DNA of 64,000 nucleotides from assembly GCA_002435715.1 (NCBI GenBank), contig DISD01000022.1:102332-166331 (forward strand). The letters are read 5' to 3'. Positions within the stretch are counted from its first letter, which is position 1; every line of letters starts with the position of its first letter. Position numbers and translations under genes: made by a program. Source of the stretch: Rhodospirillaceae bacterium UBA6219. GTDB lineage: Bacteria > Pseudomonadota > Alphaproteobacteria > Rhodospirillales > Magnetospirillaceae. The notes below the pieces were generated by a model. The model saw only the letters and a program-made list of their open reading frames with translations, was not told the origin of the DNA and made no database searches. Positions 34,604 through 44,219 of the stretch are shown here, piece by piece.

Positions 34604-35677
34604 TTAGTGAAGCTCGGCCCGGATTTTCTGACGCAGCACGTCGATGGGAACCAATTCGTCGCCCTGCTTCAGGTGCCAGAAGGTCCAGCCATTGCAGGCC
34701 GGGGCGTTCTGCACCAGGGCCCCCACCTTGTGGATGGAACCGCGATGGTCGGCGCTGATCAGGGTGCCGTCGGCGCGGACCTTGGCGGTCAGGGTGTCCT
34801 TGCCGTTGCCGTAAAGAACCGTACCCGGTTCCAGCAGGCCGCGTTCCACCACGGTGCCGAAGGGAACGCGCGGTTCGGATTTCTTGGAAGGCGTGGTCAG
34901 CAGCGACATTTCCGACACCGGACGCACCTTGCTGATACGGTCCTTGGCGGCCTTGATGTAATCGGCATCCTGTTCACAGCCGATGAAATGGCGCTTCAGC
35001 TTTTTCGCCACCGCCCCGGTGGTGCCGGTGCCGAAGAACGGGTCCAACACCACGTCGCCGGGCTTGGTGGTGGCCATCAGCACCCGGTACAGCAGCATTT
35101 CCGGCTTTTGCGTCGGATGCACCTTGGCGCCGTCATTTTTCAACCGTTCCGATCCGGTGCACAGCGGAATGGTCCAGTCGCTGCGCATCTGCAAATCGTC
35201 GTTCAACGCCTTCATGGCTTCGTAATTGAAGGTGTAGCGGCTTTCCGCCGATTTGGCGCACCAGATCAAGGTTTCGTGGGCGTTGGTGAAGCGGGTGCCG
35301 CGAAAATTGGGCATGGGGTTGGACTTGCGCCAAACGATGTCGTTGAGCATCCAAAAGCCCAGATCCTGCAGCGTGGCGCCGACACGGAAAATGTTGTGGT
35401 AGCTGCCGATCACCCAAAGCGCGCCGTCATCCTTCAAGACACGGCGGGCGGCGGCCAGCCAGCGGCGGGTGAAATCATCATAGTCGCGGAAGCTGTCGAA
35501 ACGATCCCATTCGTCGTCGACGCCGTCCACCTTGCTGTTGTTGGGGCGCAAAAGCTCGCCACCCAGCTGAAGGTTATAGGGCGGGTCGGCGAAGACCAGG
35601 TCCACCGATTTGGCGGGCAGGGCTTCCATGGCGGCGATGCAATCGCCTTGCAGAATGGTGTCGAGTGGCAGGTTCAT
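34604..35677 (-). CDS. ccrM: CcrM-type DNA adenine methyltransferase (GANTC)
   Basis: The 357-residue enzyme closely resembles Caulobacter CcrM (358 residues), which methylates adenine in GANTC and times cell-cycle gene expression. Features are FADPPYNLQLGG (the D-P-P-Y motif), then SKVDGVDDEWD, WRKSNPMPNFRGTR, and the SAM-binding DPFFGTGTTG. The C-terminal 80 residues (SIHKVGALVQNAPACNGWTFWH) are the DNA-recognition domain of the CcrM family. The ATG at 35677 is preferred; a GTG at 35686 is in frame. Several GANTC sites lie directly upstream. Confidence 0.93.
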   Translation of the reverse strand: MNLPLDTILQGDCIAAMEALPAKSVDLVFADPPYNLQLGGELLRPNNSKVDGVDDEWDRFDSFRDYDDFTRRWLAAARRVLKDDGALWVIGSYHNIFRVGATLQDLGFWMLNDIVWRKSNPMPNFRGTRFTNAHETLIWCAKSAESRYTFNYEAMKALNDDLQMRSDWTIPLCTGSERLKNDGAKVHPTQKPEMLLYRVLMATTKPGDVVLDPFFGTGTTGAVAKKLKRHFIGCEQDADYIKAAKDRISKVRPVSEMSLLTTPSKKSEPRVPFGTVVERGLLEPGTVLYGNGKDTLTAKVRADGTLISADHRGSIHKVGALVQNAPACNGWTFWHLKQGDELVPIDVLRQKIRAELH

Positions 35678-35689
35678 GACCTGCACTTT

Positions 35690-35755
35690 GAGTCAAATGA
35701 CAGAGTCCGTCAAGAACCTATTGGAATCAATGAATTCTTAACCTTTCACCGACTC
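35690..35755. promoter_or_regulatory. Cluster of four GANTC sites upstream of ccrM
   Basis: GAGTC at 35690 and 35703, GAATC at 35724 and GACTC at 35751 fall in 66 bases, against about one per 300 expected at this base composition. The ccrM promoter of Caulobacter also contains GANTC sites and is turned down by methylation. A TTAACC half-site at 35738, like the CtrA consensus TTAACCAT, is also present. Confidence 0.6.
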
Positions 35756-37200
35756 CGGGCGTTTCGCATGTTGCTTTCCACCCATTGGCGGCTGGCGGCA
35801 TATTTCGTCTTGTACGCCCCGGTGCTGTTTTGTTCGGCGCAGGCATATTCGGCCAAGGTGGCGGGATGCATCATCCAGTCCGATCGGCATTGTACCTGCT
35901 TGGCCTGTTCCGACGCGGCACGGCAAGCGCCGTTGGCGATGCTTTCGCTGCCGTGCAGAACACCGGTTTCGTTGGTACAGGTGACGGCGATGGTGATCTT
36001 CGGTGGGTCGGTCAGGACATCGAAATCGGCGCCCGCCTTAGCTGTGGCCGCAGTGGAGGGCTTGGTGGCGACCTGTGCTCCGCCGCCCGTGGCCTTGACG
36101 GTGTTGGCGGGGACGATCTGGGTGATGCTGGAGCCTGTCGGCGCGGTCTTGCTGGCCCCGCCAGACTTGGCCGCGGCCCCTTGCACCGCCGCCTGGGCCA
36201 CGGTCTGGATCATGGTCTGGGCGTATTGCTGGGTGGTGATGGGGGCGTTGCCGCTGCCCAGACTGGTCAGGTCCTCGATCGACAGGCCCAGCTTGTTCAA
36301 CTGACGGTCCTGCAATCGGCTGGTCAGGTTCAAGATGGCCTGTTCCGGGTTGGCCCGCCCGGTCAGCACGTCGCTCAACTGGCTCAGTCCCAATTGATTG
36401 GCGCCGAAATCCAGCCGGGCCTGACCCGCCGCCAGCAAGGCCCCGGTCGCCACCTGGAACAGCGTGCCAAGAAGAGCGGAGTCGCTTGCTTGTTCTTGTG
36501 CCGCCTGCTGGCGTGCCTGTTCCTGCAATTGGGCGTTTCTTTGCTGGTTGGTCTGGAAATCGCGGCGCACCTTCTGGATGAAGGCCGGGGTAGCGCGAAA
36601 GAAGCGCAGCGGCATGCCGGGATAGCTGGCTTCGGTGGCGAAGATTCCCCGCACGACCTCATCCTCGGCCGCGGTGACCCGGGCGCCGGAAAACAGGAAA
36701 ATACCGCTGGCGATACTCTGCTGCTGTCTCAGGGCGTTGGCGGAATCCACCCCCTCGGGGGCAAAGGGAACCGGCACGTATTCGAACTGGCCTTCGTAGA
36801 CGCGACCGATGTCGTCTTCGTAGCGTCCCGTGTCGTAGGATATGACGGATTGGCCGGTGAAGGGGTTTTCCACCCGTTTCAGGGTGCCGGTGTACAAGGT
36901 GGCGGCGTCACGTGGAATGGTGCCCTCCACGGGCAGGCGGTCAGCCCCCAGCCGCAGGGGGAAGCCTTGCCCCGGACGGATGGCGTATTCCTTGGTGTAG
37001 CTGGCGCCGGGAAGCGGCTGTCCCTGGGCGAAGGGGCCGGTCAGGCGGTTGCCGTCATAGGTTTGCACTGTACCGGTGCCCGACTGGCAATCGCCGGCCA
37101 CGCAGGTAGCGCCGGCACCGAAATAGGAAGCGTCGATGGCCAGGGCCGGGAACCCAGACCCGGCCAGCAAGGCCAGGGCGGCGGCTATTTCACGGCGCAT
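35746..37200 (-). CDS. Secreted protein of unknown function
   Basis: The 484-residue protein has an N-terminal signal peptide (residues 1-21, AAALALLAGSGFPALA). After it come a mainly beta region (about 25-170, with TYDGNRLTGPF and GRYEDDIGRVYEGQFEYVP) and a long helical, Gln/Ala-rich region (about 205-240). A low-complexity Ala/Thr/Gly segment (about 330-390) follows, then a Cys-containing C-terminus (CTNETG, GACRAASEQAKQVQCRSDW, YACAEQ). I do not recognise the family. It overlaps the end of the upstream secreted protein gene by 16 bases, so both belong to one operon. Confidence 0.6.
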   Translation of the reverse strand: MRREIAAALALLAGSGFPALAIDASYFGAGATCVAGDCQSGTGTVQTYDGNRLTGPFAQGQPLPGASYTKEYAIRPGQGFPLRLGADRLPVEGTIPRDAATLYTGTLKRVENPFTGQSVISYDTGRYEDDIGRVYEGQFEYVPVPFAPEGVDSANALRQQQSIASGIFLFSGARVTAAEDEVVRGIFATEASYPGMPLRFFRATPAFIQKVRRDFQTNQQRNAQLQEQARQQAAQEQASDSALLGTLFQVATGALLAAGQARLDFGANQLGLSQLSDVLTGRANPEQAILNLTSRLQDRQLNKLGLSIEDLTSLGSGNAPITTQQYAQTMIQTVAQAAVQGAAAKSGGASKTAPTGSSITQIVPANTVKATGGGAQVATKPSTAATAKAGADFDVLTDPPKITIAVTCTNETGVLHGSESIANGACRAASEQAKQVQCRSDWMMHPATLAEYACAEQNSTGAYKTKYAASRQWVESNMRNARSR

Positions 37201-38021
37201 TCGGGGTCCATGATCTTTTCGCCGGTATCGAAGCATTCCACCTGGGTCTTGACCACCTTACGGCCGTGATAATAAGGGCCCTTCATGTCGATATGACTGA
37301 ACAGCTGGCCGTTTTGGTAGGTTTCCGCGAACCAGCGGTCGCCGCCCACGGATTTGGAGAAGCTGACCATGATGGACGGAGCGCCGGCCACATTGGAATA
37401 GGTCAGCATCGCATTGGGCAGGTCGCGGCTGGCCGGAACGCTGTCGGCGTAGGAAAAGGTCACGAAGGGTTCGGGGAAGAAGGCCGAGGTCATGCGCTGG
37501 GCCACCTTGACTTCGCCGACGAAATGCCCCGCCCGCATGGTGCCTTGGATGTGCTCGACGAAGCGGTTGGGCTTTGGGTCGCCGGCCACGCCCGAAACGT
37601 AGGTGGCATAGGCGTCAAAGGGGCCTTCCAGTCCCGCTGGGCTGCAGGTGGCGGTGACGAAGTATGGCACGACATCGCTGATCACCATGTCACGGGGGGG
37701 GATGCCCTTGTCGCGCAGAGCACGGGCCTGGGCTTTCTTGGTTTCGATTTCGTCGGCGTTCAATGGCGCGCCGGGCACGGCGATGTGCAAGGCTGCCTTC
37801 AGGGCGTCGGGGGATTGGGCGCAGGGGGTGTCCACCGAAGCCGAGGGCAGCGCAAAGGCCTTTTCAGGCGCGCTTTGGTATTGGGTCAGATCGTCGTTCA
37901 GCCGGGAAATCCAGCCATCGATACGCGGATCGTTGGTCACAGGCAGGGGGGCGGCCCAAGAGGCAGAGAGCCCCGCCACCAGGGCGCCCGTCGCAGATAT
38001 CGCGAAAAGACTGCAACGCAT
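37185..38021 (-). CDS. Secreted protein of unknown function, operon partner
   Basis: The 278-residue protein has a signal peptide (about 1-23, LVAGLSASWA). The mature protein contains paired Cys residues (CAQSP, TATCSPAG, VECFDTGEKIMDPECAVK) and no motif I recognise. It is the first gene of an apparent two-gene operon with the next secreted protein. A 140-base region separates it from the GGDEF-EAL gene downstream of its promoter side; nothing else is seen there. Confidence 0.6.
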   Translation of the reverse strand: MRCSLFAISATGALVAGLSASWAAPLPVTNDPRIDGWISRLNDDLTQYQSAPEKAFALPSASVDTPCAQSPDALKAALHIAVPGAPLNADEIETKKAQARALRDKGIPPRDMVISDVVPYFVTATCSPAGLEGPFDAYATYVSGVAGDPKPNRFVEHIQGTMRAGHFVGEVKVAQRMTSAFFPEPFVTFSYADSVPASRDLPNAMLTYSNVAGAPSIMVSFSKSVGGDRWFAETYQNGQLFSHIDMKGPYYHGRKVVKTQVECFDTGEKIMDPECAVK

Positions 38022-38162
38022 AGGATATTCCCCCCTGTCTTGAGGTCGATGACACCTCCGAGGAAGAATTCAGAAGACCAATGCGAAAGTCACGTTAAAA
38101 AGAAAGGAGCGGCGCCAAGTCATAGCGGTCAACCGTTGAAACGACTCGTTGGTCGGTTGGTA

Positions 38163-40157
38163 TCAGTCGGCGGGTTGCGCCGCCGCCATCCCCCGCAGGA
38201 ATCCGAAGACCTGGTCGGCGGGCATGGGCCGCGCCACGTGATAGCCCTGGGCTTCGTCGCAATTGTGGTCGTGCAGCAGGGCTTTCTGGTCGGCGTCTTC
38301 GACACCTTCGGCCACCACCTTCAGGTTCAGCGAATGGGCCAGGCCGACAATGGTGGACACCAGCATGGTGTCGCGCGAATCGGTACCGATGTCGCGCACG
38401 AAGGAGCGGTCGATCTTGACCGATTCCACCGGCAGTTCCTTCAGATAGGACAGCGACGAATAACCGGTGCCGAAATCGTCGATGGCCAGGCTGACCCCCA
38501 ATTGGGTCAGACGTTCCAGGATTTCCGTCTGCCCCTTGCCCACTTCCATGGCGAAGCTTTCGGTGATTTCCAACACCAGAAGATGGGGGGACAAGCCGGT
38601 CTGGGCCAGGATGCCGGCGATCAGGGTGGGCAAATCGGGATTTTTCAGGTCCAGGCTGGACAGGTTGACCGCCATGCTGACCGGATGGCCTTGTTCCTGG
38701 CATTGCACGCCCATGGCACAGGCCTGTTCCAGCACCAACAGATCGATATGGGTGATCAGCCCCAATTCCTCGGCCAGCGGGATGAATTCCACCGGCGAGA
38801 TCATGCCCAAGCTGGGGTGGTTCCAGCGCACCAAGGCTTCGAAGCCGGCAATGGCGCCGCCCTTCAGGCGCTGCTTGGGCTGGTAATGAACTTCGAAGCT
38901 GCGGTTCTCGATGGCGAGGCGCAGCGCCCCTTCCAGTTCCAGGCGGTGCTCCTGGCGGCGCGTCATGTCGGCGGAATAGAACTTGAAGCGCCCCTTGCCG
39001 TCGGCCTTGGCCTGGTACATGGCGGTGTCGGCATGTTTCAGCAAGGTCTCGGCGTTGTCGCCGTCTTCCGGATAAAGACTGATGCCGATGCTGGAGCCGA
39101 CGAAAACCTCGCGTCCTTCCAGCAGGAACGAGCCGGCCAAGGCGCTCAGCAATTTGTCGGCGACGATGACCACGTCATCGGCGGTGTCGACGCGTTCCAG
39201 CACCAAGGCGAACTCGTCGCCGCCAAGGCGCGAAATGGTGTCCGACGACCGGGTGCAGGCCTTCAGGCGGCGGGCGACTTCCACCAGCAAAGTGTCGCCG
39301 GCACGGTGGCCGATGGTGTCGTTGACCTTCTTGAAGCCATCCAGGTCCAAAAACAACACGGCGATGCGGCGGCGTTCGCGCCCGGCATGGGTGACCGCGT
39401 GGTTCAGACGGTCGCGGAACAGCACCCGGTTGGGCAAGTCGGTCAGCGGATCGTAATGGGCCAGATGTTCGATATGTTGCTGGCTTTCCACCTGGGCGGT
39501 GATGTCGGTGAAGCTGGCCACGTAATAGCGCGGCTTGCCCAGACCGGGTTCCCACAGGGCGGTGATGTTTTCACGGGCGACGAAAATCGACCCGTCCTTG
39601 CGGCGGTTCTTCAGCTCGCCCTGCCACACACCGGATTCCAGCAAGTTGTGCCACATGTCGGCATAGAACGCGTCGTCATGGTGGTACGAGCGCAGCACGT
39701 TGGCCTTGTGGCCCACCACCTCGTCCAGACCGTAACCGGTCAGCCGGGTGAAGGCGGGGTTGACGCGCACGATGGTGCCGTCGCCGGTGGTCACCACCAG
39801 GGCTTCCAAAGCATTGTTGAAGACGTGGTCGGCCAGTCGGTTCTGCTTTTCCGCCCGCAGCTGCGCCCCCAGGCGCAGCGTCGCCTGGTTGCTGCCATAG
39901 ACCAGTCCGACCATCCCCAACACCCAGACCGAGACATGGACCAGCACCAACACCGACAAATGACGGCCCATATATTCGGCCATCAACGCTTGCGGCTGGG
40001 GATTGCTGGCGATGCCGGCAACGAAGGTCTGCTGCCAGTCGATATTCCACCACAGCGACAATCCCGAAACCAGCGACCACAAGAGAGCAATGGTCAACGC
40101 GGTCCGCATAACCGCCGGCTGAATTGTCCTGTCGAGTGTGTTCGGTCCTGATTCCAC
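38163..40157 (-). CDS. PAS-GGDEF-EAL c-di-GMP protein
   Basis: The 664-residue protein has two N-terminal membrane segments (about 18-37 and 69-89) enclosing a short periplasmic loop, a PAS domain (about 112-225), a GGDEF domain (about 235-395) and an EAL domain (about 405-655). RLGGDEF is intact, with RSSD as an I-site five residues before it. The EAL domain keeps FEALVRW, the DDFGTGYSSL loop and VKIDRSFV, so both synthesis and degradation of c-di-GMP are possible. It starts with GTG at 40157; an ATG at 40109 is an alternative that would keep both membrane segments. Confidence 0.9.
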   Translation of the reverse strand: MESGPNTLDRTIQPAVMRTALTIALLWSLVSGLSLWWNIDWQQTFVAGIASNPQPQALMAEYMGRHLSVLVLVHVSVWVLGMVGLVYGSNQATLRLGAQLRAEKQNRLADHVFNNALEALVVTTGDGTIVRVNPAFTRLTGYGLDEVVGHKANVLRSYHHDDAFYADMWHNLLESGVWQGELKNRRKDGSIFVARENITALWEPGLGKPRYYVASFTDITAQVESQQHIEHLAHYDPLTDLPNRVLFRDRLNHAVTHAGRERRRIAVLFLDLDGFKKVNDTIGHRAGDTLLVEVARRLKACTRSSDTISRLGGDEFALVLERVDTADDVVIVADKLLSALAGSFLLEGREVFVGSSIGISLYPEDGDNAETLLKHADTAMYQAKADGKGRFKFYSADMTRRQEHRLELEGALRLAIENRSFEVHYQPKQRLKGGAIAGFEALVRWNHPSLGMISPVEFIPLAEELGLITHIDLLVLEQACAMGVQCQEQGHPVSMAVNLSSLDLKNPDLPTLIAGILAQTGLSPHLLVLEITESFAMEVGKGQTEILERLTQLGVSLAIDDFGTGYSSLSYLKELPVESVKIDRSFVRDIGTDSRDTMLVSTIVGLAHSLNLKVVAEGVEDADQKALLHDHNCDEAQGYHVARPMPADQVFGFLRGMAAAQPAD

Positions 40158-40238
40158 GGCTTTGGTCGGAGATGGCTAAGACTTTCGCACCATATCACCG
40201 CACAATGTGTAAGGGTATGGAATAATGTTGCTTAAGTT

Positions 40239-40844
40239 TTACATCAATTCAAGTTGTGCCACCGGGGCGAAGCTGAGGCGGTGATGGGGGGTGGGGCCCA
40301 AGCGGCGCAAGGCTTCCATGTGCGCTTTGGTGCCATAGCCGGCATTGGCGGCCCAGCCGTAACCGGGAAATTGAACATCCAGGTCGCGCATTAATCTGTC
40401 GCGATAAACCTTGGCGATCACCGATGCGGCGGCGATGGACAGCGACTTGCCGTCGCCGCCGACCACGCAGGTGACCGCACAGGGCAGGGGCGGCGGGCGG
40501 TTGCCGTCGACCAGGGCGTGGTCGAGGCGGGTTCCCAATCCTTCCACCGCACGTTGCATGGCCAGGAAGGTGGCTTTCAGGATGTTCAGGCGGTCGATTT
40601 CGGCCACCGAGGCTTCGGCGATGGCGAAGCGGCAATGAGCGCGCACCAATTGGTCCAAATATTGGCGTTTGGCGGCGCTCAGTTTTTTCGAATCGTTGAG
40701 TTGGTCGGCCAGTTCCGCCGGCAGACACGCCGGGTCGATGATCACCGCGGCGGCCACCACCGGGCCGGCCAACGGGCCGCGCCCGACTTCGTCGATGCCG
40801 GCGACGATGCCGGCCAGGGATTGTTCCAGCAACAGATCAGGCAT
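40239..40844 (-). CDS. rnhB: Ribonuclease HII
   Basis: The 201-residue enzyme removes ribonucleotides from RNA-DNA hybrids. Motifs are AGIDEVGRGPLAGPVVAAAVI (catalytic D-E), ALVDGNRPP and SIAAASVIAKVYRDRLM, ending with GYGTKAHMEAL and HHRLSFAPV. The start is placed at 40844, overlapping the end of the antiporter gene by eight bases; this matches the usual family length. Confidence 0.94.
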   Translation of the reverse strand: MPDLLLEQSLAGIVAGIDEVGRGPLAGPVVAAAVIIDPACLPAELADQLNDSKKLSAAKRQYLDQLVRAHCRFAIAEASVAEIDRLNILKATFLAMQRAVEGLGTRLDHALVDGNRPPPLPCAVTCVVGGDGKSLSIAAASVIAKVYRDRLMRDLDVQFPGYGWAANAGYGTKAHMEALRRLGPTPHHRLSFAPVAQLELM

Positions 40845-42099
40845 CGGGGATGTCCTTGCGGCGGCGGCGCACCAGACGGGCGGCGATGCGGGCTTCGCGG
40901 ACGAAGGCGTTGGACAACAAATCGTGCAGGCTCGAAGCCCCGTTTTCCGCCACCGCATGCAGGCGCCGCATGGTCAACAGCCACAGCGGCGACAGCACCA
41001 GGGACAGCACGGTGACCGCCACCACCAGCTTGGTTTCCGCTGCGGTGATCAGCTTTGACGCCTTGCCCACTTCGGCCAGCAGGAACGAGAATTCGCCGAT
41101 CTGCGCCAAGGCGACACCGGCGACGAAGGAATGGTGCCAGTCGCGGCGCAACAGGCGCAGCGCCCCGATGTTCAGCACCGTCTTGAACAAGGTGACCATC
41201 AGCAAAAGCGTCAGGACCTGGCCCAGATTCTTCCAGATGAAGCCGAAATCCAGCAGCAATCCGATGGACAGGAAGAACACCATCAGCAACACGCTTTGCA
41301 CCGGTTCGGCGCTTTTCAGGATGGTTTCGCGCTGGGTCGAGTTGCCGATCACCACGCCGGCCAAAAAGGCGCCATAGGCCGGCGACAAATCCATCAGACC
41401 GGACAGCGCCGCGGCGCCAAAGCACCAGGCCAGGGCGGTCAGCGGCCCCAATTCGCCGCTTTTCGCCAGTTTCGACGACACCGGTAAACGCACCTGCTTG
41501 CGCACCAGCAGCCAGAACAATCCGGCCAAAAATGCCACCGAGAACGCCACCTTGGCCACATCCAGGGGCATGATGCCCTGGCGCTCCAAGCTGCCCAGGA
41601 ACAGCATCATGGGGACGACGGCCATGTCCTGGGCGATCAGGATGCCGATCACCGTGCGGCCCACCGGTTTGTTCAAATCGCCGGAACTTTCCAGCATCTT
41701 GATGACCACGGCGGTGGACGACACCGCCACCGCGAAGCCCAGAACCATGGACAGGCCAAAGCTCCAATCGGTGACTTGGCGGAACAGCAGGGCGGCGCCC
41801 ACCGATCCGGCGATCTGGATCAGGGTGACCACCACCGCCACCTTCCACCCCTGGATGAAACGGCGCAGTTCCAGTTCGATGCCGATGACGAACAGCAGCA
41901 TCAGCACCCCGAACTCGGCCAGGGTGGATATGGCGTCGCGGTTGTTGACCAGCTGGAAGCCCGACGGACCCAGCACCACGCCGGCCAGGATGTATCCCAA
42001 GATGGCCGGTTGACGAAGTCGGGTCATGACGACGCCGCAGGCAAGCGCGGCCAGGGCGACGATGGCGGCGGCGGTCAAAGCCGGGTGATGCAGTTCCAT
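40837..42099 (-). CDS. CPA2-family cation:proton antiporter
   Basis: The 420-residue protein has about 12 hydrophobic segments in the Na+/H+ exchanger fold. Near residues 38-50 it has LAGVVLGPSGFQL, and later GFAVAVSSTAVVIKML (the broken-helix region), LSPAYGAFLAGVVIGNS and GVALAQIGEFSFLLAEVG. It lacks the C-terminal TrkA-N domain of KefB/KefC. Ion specificity, Na+ or K+, cannot be read. It shares an operon with rnhB. Confidence 0.9.
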   Translation of the reverse strand: MELHHPALTAAAIVALAALACGVVMTRLRQPAILGYILAGVVLGPSGFQLVNNRDAISTLAEFGVLMLLFVIGIELELRRFIQGWKVAVVVTLIQIAGSVGAALLFRQVTDWSFGLSMVLGFAVAVSSTAVVIKMLESSGDLNKPVGRTVIGILIAQDMAVVPMMLFLGSLERQGIMPLDVAKVAFSVAFLAGLFWLLVRKQVRLPVSSKLAKSGELGPLTALAWCFGAAALSGLMDLSPAYGAFLAGVVIGNSTQRETILKSAEPVQSVLLMVFFLSIGLLLDFGFIWKNLGQVLTLLLMVTLFKTVLNIGALRLLRRDWHHSFVAGVALAQIGEFSFLLAEVGKASKLITAAETKLVVAVTVLSLVLSPLWLLTMRRLHAVAENGASSLHDLLSNAFVREARIAARLVRRRRKDIPDA

Positions 42100-42137
42100 G
42101 GGGGTGGTTTTAACACGAAGCTGATGGCGGGATTATG

Positions 42138-43691
42138 TCATTTCTCGGCGATTTCCGGGGCCAGCAGCACATGGGCCATCAGGCGGTCCACCGGACTGAA
42201 ATCGTCGGTCAGTTCGGGGATTTCAGCCTTGGCGATGGCTTGGCGCACCTGGTCGCCGCGCAGGCGCAGCCAGTGGCGGGGGAAAAATCGGCTGGATCGC
42301 AAAATGGGGGTGTCGCTGGCCCGGTCCGATGCCAGGACCAGATAGGTGACGCGTTCGCCCTGGGCCATTTCGTCGCCGTCCACCCAGACCTCGACGGCAG
42401 CGAAATCGCGGGCCAGGGTCTTCAACAGGGCGAACAGGAACAGCGGCTGCTGGCGCGCCTCGATGACGTTGACGGCATAGAAACCGCCCGGTTTCAGGCG
42501 GGCGGCGATCTCGGCGTGGAATTCACGGGTGACCAGATGCGGCGGGATGCCGATGTCGTGGAAGGCGTCGCCGAACACCACGTCGAATTGCGGCTCGCGG
42601 GGCAGGGATTGCAGGGCCAGGCGGGCATCGCGGTGGTCGATGACCAATCCCTTGGCATCCTTGTCCAGCCACAGGCGGTCCTGGGCGATTCGGGTGACCG
42701 CCGGGTCGATTTCCGCCACGTGCAGGTGGGGCTCGGCGAAGCCTTGGCTCCAGGCGCGGGGCAGGGTATAGGCGCCGCCGCCGATGAAGAAGGCGGAAAT
42801 GGATTGGCGACCGAAACGCCGCGCCGCCATCTCGTCGGAAAAATGCAGGTAGGACGAATGGAACAACTGCGGTTCGTCGGCGTCGTTGATGCCGTGGCCC
42901 AGATGGTCCAGCACCAGAACCCGGCTTTCGCGGCCGCTTTCGGGGCCGAAATCTTCCACCCGCAGGCAGTAATAATCGCTTTCCACCGCGCACGGAGACG
43001 CCAAGGCCCGTGGGGTGACGGCGATGCCGGCGCCCAGGAGGACCAAGCCGGTCAACAGGGCAAGGCTGGCCCGGCGTTGGCCGGCCAACAGGGTCAGGGC
43101 CAGGATGGCGTAAAGCCCGGTCACCGCCAGCACGGTGCCCACCGAACCGATCCAGGAAATGAACAGGTATCCCGCTGCCAACGTCCCCAGGATCGACCCC
43201 GCCGCCCCCAGGGCATACATGCGTCCCAGCACCCGGCCGGTATGGCCGGGATCGGCATCCACCGCCAGCTTGGTCAGGATGGGCGAGACGATGCCGGCGA
43301 ACAGCGACGGCAGCAGGAAAAGCAGGGTCGCCAGGGTGACGATGGCGGCCACCGGGTGCATCCCCGTGGCCAGCAAAGGACCGGCGCCGAAACGCAGCAG
43401 CGGCAAGCACGCCGCCGATCCCAGCGCCGCCAGGGCCAGGGCGATGGCGGCGCGGCGGCGGGCAAGCGGGGACGGCCCGGGCCGTTCGGCCAGCCGGCCG
43501 CCGATCCAATGGCCGATGGTCAGCCCGGCCAGCACCACCGAGATGATGGCGGTCCAGGTGTAAAGGCTCATGCCCACATAAGGGGCGAGCAAACGGCCAG
43601 CGACGATTTCCAGCACCAGGGCGGCGGCCGAGGACAGAAACAGCACGGCGCCATATCCGGCCGAAAGTATTGGTCTGGTCTTTTCTTGCAT
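42138..43691 (-). CDS. Membrane protein with spermidine-synthase-like domain
   Basis: The 517-residue protein has about six to eight hydrophobic segments in the N-terminal half (to residue 210; VLFLSSAAALVLEIVAGRLLAP at the start). The C-terminal half (about 220-480) has a spermidine-synthase-like Rossmann fold (FFIGGGAYTLPRAW, HVAEIDPAVTRIA, DVVFGDAFHD). The conserved pattern matches the fused MFS/spermidine synthase family. The active-site acidic residue at the usual D-x-F position is present. A role in polyamine metabolism is unproven. ATG 43691 chosen over a TTG at 43697. Confidence 0.78.
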   Translation of the reverse strand: MQEKTRPILSAGYGAVLFLSSAAALVLEIVAGRLLAPYVGMSLYTWTAIISVVLAGLTIGHWIGGRLAERPGPSPLARRRAAIALALAALGSAACLPLLRFGAGPLLATGMHPVAAIVTLATLLFLLPSLFAGIVSPILTKLAVDADPGHTGRVLGRMYALGAAGSILGTLAAGYLFISWIGSVGTVLAVTGLYAILALTLLAGQRRASLALLTGLVLLGAGIAVTPRALASPCAVESDYYCLRVEDFGPESGRESRVLVLDHLGHGINDADEPQLFHSSYLHFSDEMAARRFGRQSISAFFIGGGAYTLPRAWSQGFAEPHLHVAEIDPAVTRIAQDRLWLDKDAKGLVIDHRDARLALQSLPREPQFDVVFGDAFHDIGIPPHLVTREFHAEIAARLKPGGFYAVNVIEARQQPLFLFALLKTLARDFAAVEVWVDGDEMAQGERVTYLVLASDRASDTPILRSSRFFPRHWLRLRGDQVRQAIAKAEIPELTDDFSPVDRLMAHVLLAPEIAEK

Positions 43692-43764
43692 AGACAATTA
43701 AAAAACCAAGGAAAGTGGATGGAAAAGATTATATCATAAAGTCGTCATGGAACAGCGAGGCCAC

Positions 43765-44208
43765 ATGCGTATTGTTTCTCTTCTTTTGCTCGCGCTGTTG
43801 ACGGCTGTTCCGGCGTGGGCCGCCGAAACCCGGCTGGCCGATCCCAAACCCGGTTGGGACAATCCGCGCAAGCTGGTTCTGCAACTGACCGACGACGAAA
43901 ACCGTCACGTCAACAATGTCCTGTACAACGCCATCAACGTCCAGAAATTCTATGGTCAGGACAACGTCAAGGTGGCGGTCATCGCCTTTGGCCCCGGCGT
44001 CCGGGCATTGTTGAAAAAGGACAGCAAAGTGGCGGAACGGGTGGCGTCGCTTCGCGATTACGACGTCGAGTTCGTCGCCTGCGGCAACACCTTGGAAACC
44101 ATGGGTCGTACCGCCGAAGACCTGCTGCCGGGGGTTTCGGTGGTGGCCTTCGGCATTCCCGAGATCATGGAACGACAATTACAGGGCTGGCAAGTGATCG
44201 CGCCCTAA
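43765..44208 (+). CDS. DsrE-family secreted protein
   Basis: The 147-residue protein has a signal peptide (about 1-19, LLLALLTAVPAWA) and a DsrE-like alpha/beta domain (KLVLQLTDDENRHVNNVLYNAINVQKFYG, VKVAVIAFGPGVRALLK, EFVACGNTLETM). The single Cys (CGNT) sits where DsrE/TusD proteins have their sulfur-carrying Cys. Export to the periplasm is unusual for the TusD group but common in the DsrE/DsrF-like secreted family. It begins an operon with a thioredoxin and a PotD-like protein. Confidence 0.8.
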   Translation: MRIVSLLLLALLTAVPAWAAETRLADPKPGWDNPRKLVLQLTDDENRHVNNVLYNAINVQKFYGQDNVKVAVIAFGPGVRALLKKDSKVAERVASLRDYDVEFVACGNTLETMGRTAEDLLPGVSVVAFGIPEIMERQLQGWQVIAP

Positions 44209-44219
44209 GGGAGGGGAAG

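Noticed and set aside
37266..40151. Plus-strand open frame of 961 codons opposite a secreted protein and the GGDEF-EAL gene
   Set aside because: It covers two minus-strand genes with signal peptide and domain evidence and shows no recognisable domain itself.
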